A stretch of 64,000 nt of DNA from Paenibacillus silagei (lineage in GTDB: Bacteria > Bacillota > Bacilli > Paenibacillales > Paenibacillaceae). Positions 53,794 to 62,515 of the stretch are shown in pieces. The position numbers were made by a program, and so were the translations under genes. Positions within the stretch are counted from its first letter, which is position 1. Each line of letters starts with the position of its first letter. The stretch covers positions 1 to 64,000 of the forward strand of contig NZ_JAGGLV010000004.1 of assembly GCF_017874735.1 (NCBI RefSeq). The letters run 5' to 3'. Under the pieces are notes generated by a model. The model made no database searches. It saw only the letters and a list, made by a program, of their open reading frames with translations, and was not told the origin of the DNA.

Positions 53794-54793
53794 GGCGGTC
53801 ACCCCCTGACACCGGCTGCTGCTCCGGCGAGACCAGCAGCAGAGCCCGCTTCTGGGCGTCCAGAATGCGGAAGGACAAGCCAGAGGCTCCGCGGTGCAGT
53901 ATCACATACCGCTCGAACATCCGGTGCTCCAGCAGCCCGCCAAGTCCGGGCCGCCGGGCAAGCTCGGACACTTCCTTGCCGTGCGCAGAAGCGACCACCG
54001 AGATCCCGGCGTGCAGCGCCTCGGTCACCGCCTCTGCATCCTCCATGCGGCCGATTTCATCGGCGATAAGCACATCGGGCGACAGGGAGCGGATCATCAT
54101 CATCATGCCCTCCGCCTTGGGGCAGCCGTCCAGAATGTCCGTACGCGGCCCGACATCGAAGGCCGGAATTCCCCGGCGGCTGCCTGCGATCTCAGAGCGT
54201 TCGTCGACGATGCCGACCTTCAGCCCCGGCCGGCTGCCTTCCCGGCCGCCGCTTGTACCTGCCGACAGCTGCCTGGCCAGATCGCGCAGCAGCGTGGTCT
54301 TGCCATGCTGCGGCGGGGACAGAATCAGCGTATGCATCACACGCTGCCGCCCCCGGTCCAGCAGATACGGCAGTACGCCGTCGGCGATGCCGTGCACCTC
54401 ACGGGCAATCCGCACGTTGAAGCCGGTAATATCACGCAGATGCTCCACGCCGCCCCCGCTCAGCACCGTCCGGCCGCAGAGACCGATCCGGTGTCCGCCG
54501 GGAATCGTGATGAAGCCCTTGCGCAGCTCCTCTTCCATCGTATAGAGGGAATGATTGCTGATGAGGTCCAGCAGCCGGTGCGTATCCTCCCGGTCCGGCC
54601 GGTAAGCCTCGCCGGGAAGCTGGGTCAGGGTGCCGCCGGCACCGATGAAATGATACTTGCCGGAATAGTTGATCTCTAGCGGCCGTCCCTCACGGACGCG
54701 AATCTCCTCCACCTTGTCCAGGAGCGCAGCGGGGAGGCCGCCGAGCAGCGCTCTTACTTTTTCGGGAAACAACAAAAGCCAGTCATTTGCCAT
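53786..54793 (-). CDS. spoIIIAA: Stage III sporulation protein AA (secretion-type ATPase)
   Basis: The only ATPase of the SpoIIIA complex, 335 residues. Walker A reads SPPQHGKTTLLRDLA, with Ser in place of the first Gly, a form I believe occurs in other SpoIIIAA proteins. Walker B is ISPDVLIADEIGRMEDAEAV-like (LIADEIGR), followed by SAHGKEVSEL. ATG 54793 is chosen with GGGGGG upstream. First gene of the spoIIIA operon, expected under sigma-E. Confidence 0.95.
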   Translation of the reverse strand: MANDWLLLFPEKVRALLGGLPAALLDKVEEIRVREGRPLEINYSGKYHFIGAGGTLTQLPGEAYRPDREDTHRLLDLISNHSLYTMEEELRKGFITIPGGHRIGLCGRTVLSGGGVEHLRDITGFNVRIAREVHGIADGVLPYLLDRGRQRVMHTLILSPPQHGKTTLLRDLARQLSAGTSGGREGSRPGLKVGIVDERSEIAGSRRGIPAFDVGPRTDILDGCPKAEGMMMMIRSLSPDVLIADEIGRMEDAEAVTEALHAGISVVASAHGKEVSELARRPGLGGLLEHRMFERYVILHRGASGLSFRILDAQKRALLLVSPEQQPVSGGDRHA

Positions 54794-54875
54794 ACCAGGT
54801 CCCCCCAAGCTGTCCTCTACTAAATAGCTTTATCTCATATTTATGCTTGTACTTATGCTTTATGCCTATCATCTA

Positions 54876-55148
54876 TCATTTCTTGAGAATCCCGAATAAG
54901 AGAATAGCCACCCCGCAGCCAATCCAGCCGAGCTTCCCCCAGGACAGCTGCTCTGCCATCCCTGTAAGGCCCACAGCCGTAGTCAGAATGAGAATCGTAG
55001 GGCCGACAAGCGCCAGTCCCGAATTGACAGCCAGTGCCTTATCCACCTGATTCAGCTTCAGCATAATCAAAGCCGCCGCAATCTCTACACTGCCAGACAG
55101 CAGCCGCAGGGCCGACATCCAGCTTACATACTTGTCCAAATATCCCAT
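54876..55148 (-). CDS. yqhV: YqhV-like membrane protein (DUF2619)
   Basis: A 90-residue protein with about three membrane segments (MSALRLLSGSVEIAAALIML, VGPTILILTTAVGLTG, WIGCGVAILLFGILKK). Lies just upstream of spoIIIAA in the same direction, as yqhV does in B. subtilis. Function unknown; probably a sporulation-time membrane protein. Confidence 0.85.
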   Translation of the reverse strand: MGYLDKYVSWMSALRLLSGSVEIAAALIMLKLNQVDKALAVNSGLALVGPTILILTTAVGLTGMAEQLSWGKLGWIGCGVAILLFGILKK

Positions 55149-55384
55149 CTCCCTTTTCCAAATCTATGGGCCCGCCCGCCATTTCACTGCAAATCAAACA
55201 AGCTGTTATCCATGGATATGCGGAAGGGGGCGACTTTAGACAAGAAGAAATGGGGATACTAGCACAGATTTCAGGAGGTGTGAAAGATATCATAGTGCCG
55301 CCCTCCATAAAAAAATATCATCGGTATGATAAAATTAATTTTTCCGCATCCAAAGATAACTGAGCAAAGAAGGGGATCACAATC

Positions 55385-56251
55385 ATGCAAGTTCGTAATT
55401 TCGTAGTACCGCTTGTATCAGGAACGATAGGCAGACAGGTAAAAGAGGTAGCTATCATTGTATTTTCAGCCTTTCTGGTAGCAGCCGGGCTCCGCCTGTT
55501 CCTGATTCCGCATCAGCTGCTCAGCGGCGGTGTAGCCGGGACAGCTTCCATCATCGGGTATTTGACCCATCCAAAGTATATTTCGTTGTATTATTTCGCC
55601 ATCAATCTCCCGATCCTGATCTGGGGCTTCGTCGCCGTGGGCAAAAAGTACATCTGCTATAGCATGCTGTCTGTACTCTCCACCACCTGGTTCCTGAACG
55701 TGATCCCTGTGGTGAAGCTTACCAAGGACCCGATTCTGGCCAGTATCTTCGGCGGGGTGATTATTGCGGGAGGGGTTGGCTTCTCTCTGCGGGCGGGAGG
55801 ATCTTCCGGGGGCTTCGACATTCTCGGCTCCATCATTACCCGCAAGCGGGATATTCCCATGGGCACCGTGCTGTTCGTCATGGACGGTCTCGTCATTCTG
55901 TGTCTGGGCTTCTTCAAAAGCTGGGATTCCGCGCTGTACGCGATGCTCTGTATCTTCGTCAAAAGCCGGGTGGTGGACATGATCCACATCCGCCATATCA
56001 AGCTGACCTGCTTCATCGTCACGAAGGAGCGCGAGAAAATGCTGAACCGGCTGACCAGTCTGCCGCACGGCATCACGGTTGTGAACGCCGAGGGCGGATA
56101 CAGTCACGAAGGCAATACGATGCTGATGACCGTAACCACCCGCTATGAGCTGGCAGATCTGCGCAAGACGATTTTGGAGACCGATCCGAAATCCTTCGTT
56201 AACGTGCTGGAGACCGTGGAGATTATGGGCAGGTTCCGGCGGCTGAGCTAA
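55385..56251 (+). CDS. YitT-family membrane protein
   Basis: A 288-residue protein with an N-terminal five-helix DUF161 region (about 18-195, SGGVAGTASIIGYLTHPKYI, RAGGSSGGFDILGSIITRKR) and a C-terminal cytosolic DUF2179 domain (LPHGITVVNAEGGYSHEGNT, TMLMTVTTRYELADLRKTI). Several paralogues with unknown function occur in Bacilli. GAAGGGGATC lies upstream of ATG. It interrupts the efp-yqhV neighbourhood known from B. subtilis. Confidence 0.88.
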   Translation: MQVRNFVVPLVSGTIGRQVKEVAIIVFSAFLVAAGLRLFLIPHQLLSGGVAGTASIIGYLTHPKYISLYYFAINLPILIWGFVAVGKKYICYSMLSVLSTTWFLNVIPVVKLTKDPILASIFGGVIIAGGVGFSLRAGGSSGGFDILGSIITRKRDIPMGTVLFVMDGLVILCLGFFKSWDSALYAMLCIFVKSRVVDMIHIRHIKLTCFIVTKEREKMLNRLTSLPHGITVVNAEGGYSHEGNTMLMTVTTRYELADLRKTILETDPKSFVNVLETVEIMGRFRRLS

Positions 56252-56316
56252 CCAGGAGCGAGCTTGCTGCCACCCGCCGGAACGTCAGGCAAGCAACATA
56301 TTTTGCGGCAAAAGAA

Positions 56317-56360
56317 AAGAGTGCTGTTCTCCGCTTTTGCGGGTAACAGCACTCTTTTTA
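56317..56360 (+). terminator. Terminator of the yitT-like gene
   Basis: The stem AAAAGAGTGCTGTT / AACAGCACTCTTTT ends in T5. The remaining stretch to 56642 holds no gene, only the 22-bp dyad below. Confidence 0.9.
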
Positions 56361-56470
56361 ACTTAAGATTAAGGGAGCGGTTGTTCACTGTGTCTTTATC
56401 TTATACATAAACCGCTTTACGACGCTTACGTCGGTACAGGTCCGGCTCATTTAGCCTTTCGTAGGCGTAA

Positions 56471-56492
56471 TGTATTCGGTTTTTGGCATACA
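56471..56492. repeat. 22-bp dyad element, copy 2
   Basis: TGTATTCGGTTTTT, then G, then GCATACA; differs from 32766-32787 at one base. It lies between convergent yitT-like and lysC. Confidence 0.75.
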
Positions 56493-56642
56493 TTCAGACC
56501 ACCTAGCCTTTTTCGGGCATGTACAGGACTTTCCCTAATCCGAAGAGGACTCCCCAGCCGCCATACGCCGAACAGGGATGCCCGCCAGCCTTCCAGCTGA
56601 AGAACATCCCCGATGTATTGTTGTAACTGACTATCCAGCGGC

Positions 56643-57161
56643 TTAGCGGCGGTCCTGTGGACCTCCAACGAAGGCTTGCTCTTGTGTATCCAGGTTATAG
56701 GCGGTATGCAGCGCCTGGATGATCTGCTGCAGGTTGCCGGATTCAATCACACAGGATACCTTGATCTCGGAAGTGCTCACCATCTTGATGCTCACGCCTT
56801 CATTCGAGATCACCTCGAACATTTTGGCGGCAACCCCCGGGTGGCTGACCATCCCGGCGCCGACAATCGACACCTTGACCAGACTGTCCTCGGAAGTCAC
56901 TTCACGGTAAGGCAATACGCTGTGCAGCCCTTCGATGACCTCTTTGGCCTTCACAAGATCTCCAAGCGCTACAGTGAAGGAGAAGTCAGCCGTCTTGTTC
57001 TGCACTCCGCTCTGCACGATAATATCGACATCCACACCTTCATCGGCCAGCTTGCCGAATACCTGGGCGAGTACCCCCGGCACATCTGGAACTCCCAGAA
57101 TACTGATCCGGGCCACATTTTTATCATAGGCAATTCCGCTAACTACTACACCTTGCTCCAT
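56643..57161 (-). CDS. lysC: Aspartate kinase beta subunit from internal start
   Basis: Inside lysC, GAAGGAGG (cctcc complement at 57170-57174) precedes ATG 57161 by 8 bases. The product would begin MEQGVVVSGIAYDKN and contain both ACT domains. B. subtilis LysC makes its beta subunit from an in-frame internal start at the equivalent point (MEQNLVVRGIAFE), so the same alpha2-beta2 arrangement is likely. Confidence 0.75.
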   Translation of the reverse strand: MEQGVVVSGIAYDKNVARISILGVPDVPGVLAQVFGKLADEGVDVDIIVQSGVQNKTADFSFTVALGDLVKAKEVIEGLHSVLPYREVTSEDSLVKVSIVGAGMVSHPGVAAKMFEVISNEGVSIKMVSTSEIKVSCVIESGNLQQIIQALHTAYNLDTQEQAFVGGPQDRR

Positions 57162-57896
57162 GCTTGCTTCCTCCTTCACCACAGTACCTTCATTATGGTT
57201 AAAGCTTGATCTTACGACCAGCTTCACTTGATATCGTTTGGCATATTCCACGGCACGCGGATGCAGCACGGCTGCCCCGAGATTCGCCAGCTCCAGCATC
57301 TCGTCATAGGAGATTTCCTTCAGCTTGCGCGCCGTCTTCACAATCCGCGGGTCAGTAGAGTAGATTCCGTCTACATCGGTATAAATCTCGCAGACATCCG
57401 CCTTGATGGCTGCAGCCAGCGCAACCGCTGTCGTATCTGAGCCTCCTCGGCCCAGCGTAGTGATCTCGCCATCCAGCGTCATGCCCTGGAAGCCGGCTAC
57501 AATCACAATCTGCTCCCGCTCCAGCGACTCCAGCACCCGGCGCGGAACAATCTCACTGATCCGTGCCCGGCCGTGGGTCTCATCGGTGCGGAACCCGGCC
57601 TGCCAGCCTGTATAGGATACGGCATTCCGGCCGATCCCGTGAAGCGCGATCGACAGAAGCGCTACGGAGATCTGCTCCCCTGTAGTCATCAGCATATCCA
57701 TCTCGCGTGCGGGGGGCTGACCGTTCAGCTGATTCGCCTGATCGATCAGATCATCTGTGGTATCTCCCATAGCGGAGACCACCACAACGCAGCGATGTCC
57801 TTCATCCTGCTTGGCTGCGATCCGCCCGGCGACCCGCTTCATACGTTCAATGTCGCCGACGGAGCTGCCCCCGAATTTCATGACATAAAGTGACAA
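56643..57896 (-). CDS. lysC: Aspartate kinase, alpha and beta reading (LysC type)
   Basis: Phosphorylates aspartate, the first step to lysine, diaminopimelate, threonine and methionine. About 417 residues if started at TTG 57896 (MSLYVMKFGGSSVG); GTG 57908 is an alternative. The kinase domain (KFGGSSVGDIERMKRV, TTLGRGGSDTTAVALAAAI, YTDVDGIYSTDPRIV) is followed by two ACT domains. The C-terminal 172 codons can be translated separately from ATG 57161. No lysine riboswitch is visible in the short leader; a TTAACG-N16-TATTAT promoter lies about 60 bases upstream. Confidence 0.92.
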   Translation of the reverse strand: MSLYVMKFGGSSVGDIERMKRVAGRIAAKQDEGHRCVVVVSAMGDTTDDLIDQANQLNGQPPAREMDMLMTTGEQISVALLSIALHGIGRNAVSYTGWQAGFRTDETHGRARISEIVPRRVLESLEREQIVIVAGFQGMTLDGEITTLGRGGSDTTAVALAAAIKADVCEIYTDVDGIYSTDPRIVKTARKLKEISYDEMLELANLGAAVLHPRAVEYAKRYQVKLVVRSSFNHNEGTVVKEEASMEQGVVVSGIAYDKNVARISILGVPDVPGVLAQVFGKLADEGVDVDIIVQSGVQNKTADFSFTVALGDLVKAKEVIEGLHSVLPYREVTSEDSLVKVSIVGAGMVSHPGVAAKMFEVISNEGVSIKMVSTSEIKVSCVIESGNLQQIIQALHTAYNLDTQEQAFVGGPQDRR

Positions 57897-58053
57897 AGTT
57901 CCATTCACTCCCTATTTCGCTCTAAAGTAGCTTAAATTTTGGTTAATGCTTTAACACAGTATAATACGAAAATCATAACATGCGTTAATGGTTTCACAAA
58001 ATAAAGTGCCCATTTTTGATGAACCCGGCCTTAACCCCGAACCCGCACGGCCG

Positions 58054-58395
58054 GAATCAGGTGCACTAATGCTCCTCATTCGCTCATCCAGCCCGCTTCG
58101 GCCCAATTCAGGGGCACTAATGCTCCTCATTCGCTCATCCAGCCCGCTTCGGCCCAATTCAGGAGCACTAATGCTCCTTATTCGCTCATCCAGCCCGCTT
58201 CAGCCCAATTCAGGGGCACTAATGCTCCTCATTTGCTCATGTAGCCCGCTTCGGCCCAATTCAGGGGCACTAATGCTCCTCATTCGCTCATCCAGCCCGC
58301 TTCGGCCCAATTCAGGGGCACTAATGCTCCTTATTCGCTCATCCAGCCCGCTTCGGCCCAATTCAGGGGCACTAATGCTCCTTATTACTCACCTA
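58054..58395. repeat. 51-bp minisatellite, array B (7 units)
   Basis: GCACTAATGC starts at 58063, 58114, 58165, 58216, 58267, 58318 and 58369, exactly 51 bp apart. The unit reads GCCCGCTTCGGCCCAATTCA, then GGGGCACTAATGCTCC, then TCATTCGCTCATCCA. It matches the array A unit at about 42 of 51 positions. The open frame across it (57988-58482) lacks a ribosome site. It lies in the 770-base gap between lysC and efp, which holds no gene. Confidence 0.95.
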
Positions 58396-58427
58396 CACTC
58401 CATATTCGCCCCACCGGAGACGTCCGT

Positions 58428-58551
58428 CAGAGGGCTTTATCCCTTTGTTTCCCATTATGCCGTACGCTTTCTGCAAATCTGAGGGACTTATCCCTTTAAT
58501 CCCCCCATTCAGCTAACATTCCACTATATCAGAGGGATTTATCCCTTTCAT
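58428..58551. repeat. Three 51-bp spaced AGGGAT-TT-ATCCCT dyads after array B
   Basis: GAGGGCTTTATCCCTTT, GAGGGACTTATCCCTTT and GAGGGATTTATCCCTTT begin at 58430, 58481 and 58532, 51 bp apart. A single copy (GGGGGATTTATCCCTTT) follows array A at 8023. In both places the first copy starts 61 bp after the last GCACT unit. Confidence 0.85.
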
Positions 58552-58607
58552 CATTTTCATCCCCTTTCCCTTCACTTCTTCCTTCTCTCCCAGCCTGACA
58601 CAGCAAA

Positions 58608-58640
58608 AAGACCTCCGCCGCATCAAGCGGGGAGGCCCTC
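58608..58640 (-). terminator. Terminator downstream of efp
   Basis: On the minus strand the stem GGCCTCCCCGC / GCGGAGGTC-type is followed by TTTTTGCTG, 28 bases past the efp stop. Confidence 0.85.
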
Positions 58641-58667
58641 AAGTTACATCTGAAATCCAAAAAGGCT

Positions 58668-59225
58668 CTACGCGCGGGAGATATATTTACCTTCGCGGGT
58701 ATCGACCAGAAGAACATCTCCTTCATTGATGAACAGCGGTACCTGGACCGTATGACCGGTCTCCAGAACAGCGGCTTTGGTCGCGCCTTGAGCCGTGTTG
58801 CCCTTCACGCCCGGTTCGGTCTCAGTTACCTTCAGCTCTACGCTGGTCGGCAGGTTGATCCCGAGGATTTCGCCCTGGTAGCTGACGATATTCACGGTCA
58901 TGTTCTCTCTGAGGAAGTTAAGCTCCCATTCAAGCTGCTTGGCTGTCAATTCGAACTGGTCATAAGTCTCGTTGTCCATGAACACATGTTCAGAGCCGCT
59001 TGCATACAGGTACTGTACACCACGGTTCTCGATGATGGCGCGGCCAATGGTTTCACCGGCACGGAACGTGCGCTCAACCGTATTGCCGTTACGCAGGTTC
59101 TTCAGCTTGGAGCGGACGAAGGCTGCGCCTTTACCCGGCTTCACGTGCTGGAAATCTAGGACGGTGAAGATGTCCCCTTCTACTTCTACGGTCAGGCCTG
59201 TCTTAAAATCGTTAACTGAAATCAC
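58668..59225 (-). CDS. efp: Translation elongation factor P
   Basis: Relieves ribosome stalling at polyproline. The 185-residue protein has three beta domains (KOW-like N-terminus, two OB). The modifiable Lys lies in the tip loop [12 protein letters not shown] (about residue 32). Start ATG has GGAGGG upstream. Follows yqhT as in B. subtilis. Confidence 0.96.
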   Translation of the reverse strand: MISVNDFKTGLTVEVEGDIFTVLDFQHVKPGKGAAFVRSKLKNLRNGNTVERTFRAGETIGRAIIENRGVQYLYASGSEHVFMDNETYDQFELTAKQLEWELNFLRENMTVNIVSYQGEILGINLPTSVELKVTETEPGVKGNTAQGATKAAVLETGHTVQVPLFINEGDVLLVDTREGKYISRA

Positions 59226-59270
59226 AAAAAATCCCTCCTGGAATCCATAAATGAACTGAATGATAGTGTC

Positions 59271-60341
59271 TTACAGTACCAAATAATCCTTCGATGAATG
59301 TGTCAGCAGCGTGATGCCGCTCTCGGTAATGACAATATCATCTTCAATCCGTACGCCGCCAAGGCCCGAGAGATAGATTCCCGGTTCCACAGTGACAACC
59401 ATCCCCGGCTGGATGACTTCATCCGCCAGCTTGGACAAGCGCGGCCATTCATGTACTTCCATCCCGAGACCATGGCCTGTGCTGTGGCCGAAGTATTCAC
59501 CATACCCGTAGCGGGTGATGATATCTCGGGCCAGGGCATCACATTCACGGCCGGTCATGCCGGGCTTGATATGCGCCAGCGTATGAAGCTGCGCTTCAAG
59601 CACAATATCGTAGATCTCCTTCAGCTTAGGGTCCGGTGATCCCAGAGCAATCGTGCGGGTCACATCGGAGCAGTAACCGTCCAGGAGCGCGCCGAAATCG
59701 AAGGTGACGAATTCGTTGTTCCCGATAACCTTGCTGCTCGCTACACCATGCGGCATAGCTGAACGCTCACCGGAAGCGACGATTGTATCGAACGAAGACG
59801 AAGTTGCACCATGCGTACGCATGTAGAATTCCATTTCCAGATCGACATCGCGTTCCGTCATGCCCGGCTTGATCACATTCAGGATATGACTGAAGGTGGC
59901 GTCTGCCAGATCGGCAGCCCGCTGCATCACAGCCAGCTCTTCCTCGTCCTTGAACATGCGCAGGTTCTCAACAGCCTTCGATACCGGTACCATGGCTGCC
60001 GGGGCAAGAGCCTCCGCATAAGCGGTGTACGCACTGAAGGTCACATCATCCTGCTCGAAGCCGACACGGACTTGTCCGCCCTTCGGCAGCAGTTCCCGCA
60101 CGGTGTCAATGAATTTCGAGTCATGCTGTACCACCTTGAGGCCATTCACCTGTTCCGAGGCCTGTGTCATATACCGGAAGTCCGTCAGCAGATAACTGTC
60201 ATCACCGGTAACCAGTACGTACCCGGAGGAGCCGGTGAACCCACTCAAATAGCGGCGGTTATATCCGCTGGTAATTAACATCGCATCCAGTCCCAGTTCC
60301 TGCAGAACCTTACGCAGCTTGGAGACGCGCTTGTTGCCCAT
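59271..60341 (-). CDS. yqhT: Xaa-Pro aminopeptidase (YqhT, M24 family)
   Basis: Removes N-terminal residues before proline. The 356-residue protein has an N-terminal creatinase-like domain (1-125) and a pita-bread domain with metal ligands in FDFGALLDGYCSDVTRT, HSTGHGLGMEVHEWP, VEPGIY and GVRIEDDIV. ATG 60341 lies 7 bases after AGGAG and is preferred over ATG 60347. Upstream of efp. Confidence 0.94.
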   Translation of the reverse strand: MGNKRVSKLRKVLQELGLDAMLITSGYNRRYLSGFTGSSGYVLVTGDDSYLLTDFRYMTQASEQVNGLKVVQHDSKFIDTVRELLPKGGQVRVGFEQDDVTFSAYTAYAEALAPAAMVPVSKAVENLRMFKDEEELAVMQRAADLADATFSHILNVIKPGMTERDVDLEMEFYMRTHGATSSSFDTIVASGERSAMPHGVASSKVIGNNEFVTFDFGALLDGYCSDVTRTIALGSPDPKLKEIYDIVLEAQLHTLAHIKPGMTGRECDALARDIITRYGYGEYFGHSTGHGLGMEVHEWPRLSKLADEVIQPGMVVTVEPGIYLSGLGGVRIEDDIVITESGITLLTHSSKDYLVL

Positions 60342-60417
60342 TTTCATTCTCCTCTCGAAATAGCCACATTGTATTTTACCATAGCGGCAGGCCAACTGAG
60401 AAGTTTTTTCGAAGGGC

Positions 60418-60909
60418 CTAGGCCAGCTTCGTCTGCTGTTCGCGTTTGCGTTCATCCGTATACTCGATTGCCGCTGTATATCCGATGAATAATCCCCAGA
60501 GCAGGAAGAGACAGAATTCGCTGATCACCGTGTCCCACGGCAGCTTGAACGGCGGCTGGAGCAGGAATAAGCGCGAGCAAGCCAGGAACAGGACCGACCA
60601 CCACAGCACCCCGTATATCATCCCAGGCCAAGGTCCGTTAAGCTTCCGGAGAATAAACACGTAGATCAGGGAAGCTAATACGGAGAGTACAATGAAGCAT
60701 AAATATCCGAGCAGATACCCGGCAGGGGTCAGCAGAAATTCATGCTTGAAAAAGGGCTCCGCCAAAAATCCCGGAATGACCTTAGTGAAGTGCAGAACAT
60801 ACATCAGCCAGTGCAACCCTCCCCAGATTAAACCGGCGAAATAACCCAGTTCAATGGAGAAATAAAAAGGATTCGTCTGGACACTCTTAGGCTTGCTTGA
60901 AGAACTCAT
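60418..60909 (-). CDS. yqhR: YqhR-like membrane protein
   Basis: A 163-residue protein with four membrane segments (about 18-38, 62-90, 97-112 and 122-142), cytosolic Ser/Lys-rich start and Lys/Arg-rich end (DERKREQQTKLA). AGAGGGAG precedes ATG 60909. Function unknown. In B. subtilis yqhS (aroQ, 3-dehydroquinate dehydratase) lies between yqhR and yqhT; here the two are only 76 bases apart and no aroQ is present. Confidence 0.85.
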   Translation of the reverse strand: MSSSSKPKSVQTNPFYFSIELGYFAGLIWGGLHWLMYVLHFTKVIPGFLAEPFFKHEFLLTPAGYLLGYLCFIVLSVLASLIYVFILRKLNGPWPGMIYGVLWWSVLFLACSRLFLLQPPFKLPWDTVISEFCLFLLWGLFIGYTAAIEYTDERKREQQTKLA

Positions 60910-61064
60910 AGAGCTCCCTCTCTTTCGGTATGGGGTTAATCCGGTTTCCACTCCGCTCTCTACAGCTAGTATGTACAGCTAACGGCAATCCAACTAGTAA
61001 TGTGTTTAAAAATTAGTTACAATGTATTATATAAATCATATCAATATACGGGAAGGTGAATTGG

Positions 61065-62063
61065 TTGTCCCAGGAAACTCCCAGTTACGGCGGCCAAGCC
61101 GTCATCGAAGGCGTCATGTTCGGCGGCAAGCATGTCAACGTAACAGCCGTAAGACGAAAGAATCAGGAGATTACATTTTTGGAGGTGCCGAAGAGCGATA
61201 AGAGCTGGGTCCTTAAACTGCGCAAGATTCCGCTGCTTCGCGGCATTGTCAGTATTATAGATTCCAGCGCCAAAGGCTCGAAGCATCTGAACTATTCGGC
61301 AGAATCCTATGCCGAGGATGAGACGGAGCCGGAAGAGCTTGCCAAGCAGCAGGCGAAGAACAAGAAGAAGGACGAAGGCTGGAGCCTAGGAATGATCTTC
61401 GGCGTAGCTATAATGGGGATTCTGTCTTTCCTGTTCGGTAAGCTGATTTTCACGCTGGTCCCGGTATTCGTAGAAGATTTTTTGTTCAAAAATGTATTTG
61501 ACAACTATATTCTGCACAACCTTGTGGAAGGCGGCATCAAGCTGATTCTCCTGCTCGTCTATCTCTGGGCGATCTCGCAGACGCCAGTGATCAAGCGGCT
61601 CTTCCAATATCACGGAGCTGAGCACAAGGTCATCAGCGCCTTTGAAGCCGGTGAAGAGCTGACCGTAGCGAACGTACAGAAATACAGCCGTCTGCATTAC
61701 CGCTGCGGAAGCAGCTTTATGATGCTGACGATTATCCTCGGTGTAATTATCTACTCGGTCGTCCCGTGGGATTCCCTGATGGAACGGGTGCTTCAGCGTA
61801 TCGTTCTTTTACCGGTGGTCATCGGAATCTCGTTCGAGGTACTGAAGGGCACGAATGCGGTAAGAGATATTCCCGGCCTTAAGTATTTGGGATACCCGGG
61901 CCTGTGGCTGCAGCTGTTGACTACCAAGGAACCTAAGGACGATATGGTAGAGGTGTCGATCGCTTCCTTCAACCGGATGCGGGAGCTGGACGCTGCAATT
62001 GAAGCAAAAGGATATTCGGAGGCAAGTGTGTCAGGCGGCATTTTGGATCCTGCGAAAGGATGA
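61065..62063 (+). CDS. yqhQ: YqhQ-family membrane protein (DUF1385)
   Basis: A 332-residue protein. N-terminal conserved QAVIEGVMFGGKHVNVTAVR, a charged stretch (ETEPEELAKQQAKNKKKDEG), then about four membrane segments and the YHGAEHKVISAFEAGEELTV signature followed by YSRLHYRCGSSF. TTG 61065 has GGAAGG 8 bases upstream; GTG 61056 is possible. Predicted metal-dependent family, function unknown. Divergent from yqhR as in B. subtilis. Confidence 0.88.
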   Translation: MSQETPSYGGQAVIEGVMFGGKHVNVTAVRRKNQEITFLEVPKSDKSWVLKLRKIPLLRGIVSIIDSSAKGSKHLNYSAESYAEDETEPEELAKQQAKNKKKDEGWSLGMIFGVAIMGILSFLFGKLIFTLVPVFVEDFLFKNVFDNYILHNLVEGGIKLILLLVYLWAISQTPVIKRLFQYHGAEHKVISAFEAGEELTVANVQKYSRLHYRCGSSFMMLTIILGVIIYSVVPWDSLMERVLQRIVLLPVVIGISFEVLKGTNAVRDIPGLKYLGYPGLWLQLLTTKEPKDDMVEVSIASFNRMRELDAAIEAKGYSEASVSGGILDPAKG

Positions 62064-62070
62064 TTAGCCA

Positions 62071-62409
62071 ATGATCAGACATGCTTTGATATTTTGGATT
62101 ACGACAGCTCTTGCCGTATGGGGCCTGGTGCTGGATATTATGGCACGCGGCCTGGCGGCCCTGTCCTTCTTCATCTTCCCCCTGATTCTGCTGGGACTGT
62201 TGTATTACGCCTACAAGGTAGCCCCCGGCAGAATGGGAGGCGGACCCGGACGTCCGCGCACTAAGGTTAAGCCTTCGGCCAAGACGATGTCCAAGGTTGC
62301 CGGCATCCGCAAGACCACTGGCTCACCGGGCAAGCGCAAAAGCTATCCCTTCCAGGTCATCGAAGGCAGTAAGGGTAAGAATGACGATCAGTTGCCCAAA
62401 TATCACTGA
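62071..62409 (+). CDS. YqhP-like small membrane protein
   Basis: A 112-residue protein with two N-terminal membrane segments (about 5-23 and 27-48) and a basic Gly/Pro/Lys-rich tail (GRMGGGPGRPRTKVKPSAK). Lies 7 bases after yqhQ in one operon. Position and layout suggest the SA1362/YqhP family. Function unknown. Confidence 0.65.
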   Translation: MIRHALIFWITTALAVWGLVLDIMARGLAALSFFIFPLILLGLLYYAYKVAPGRMGGGPGRPRTKVKPSAKTMSKVAGIRKTTGSPGKRKSYPFQVIEGSKGKNDDQLPKYH

Positions 62410-62435
62410 ATACTGAATGTAACGAAGCAGAGCTG

Positions 62436-62484
62436 CAAAAGGCATCCCCACGTGATTTCATCACGTGGGGATGCCTTTTTTCTG
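62436..62484. terminator. Bidirectional terminator between yqhP-like and yqhO
   Basis: A near-perfect 19-bp stem (AAAAGGCATCCCCACGTGA and complement) with a T run on the plus strand lies between convergent genes. Confidence 0.92.
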
Positions 62485-62515
62485 GAAAGATAAGAATTTA
62501 TATGTTGTGGTTTTG

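Noticed and set aside
57897-58020. Lysine riboswitch upstream of lysC
   Set aside because: The leader is only about 60 bases from a plausible promoter and lacks the long conserved L-box structure.
57988-58482. Plus-strand repeat frame across array B
   Set aside because: No ribosome site, purely a product of the 51-bp unit, and shared with non-coding array A.
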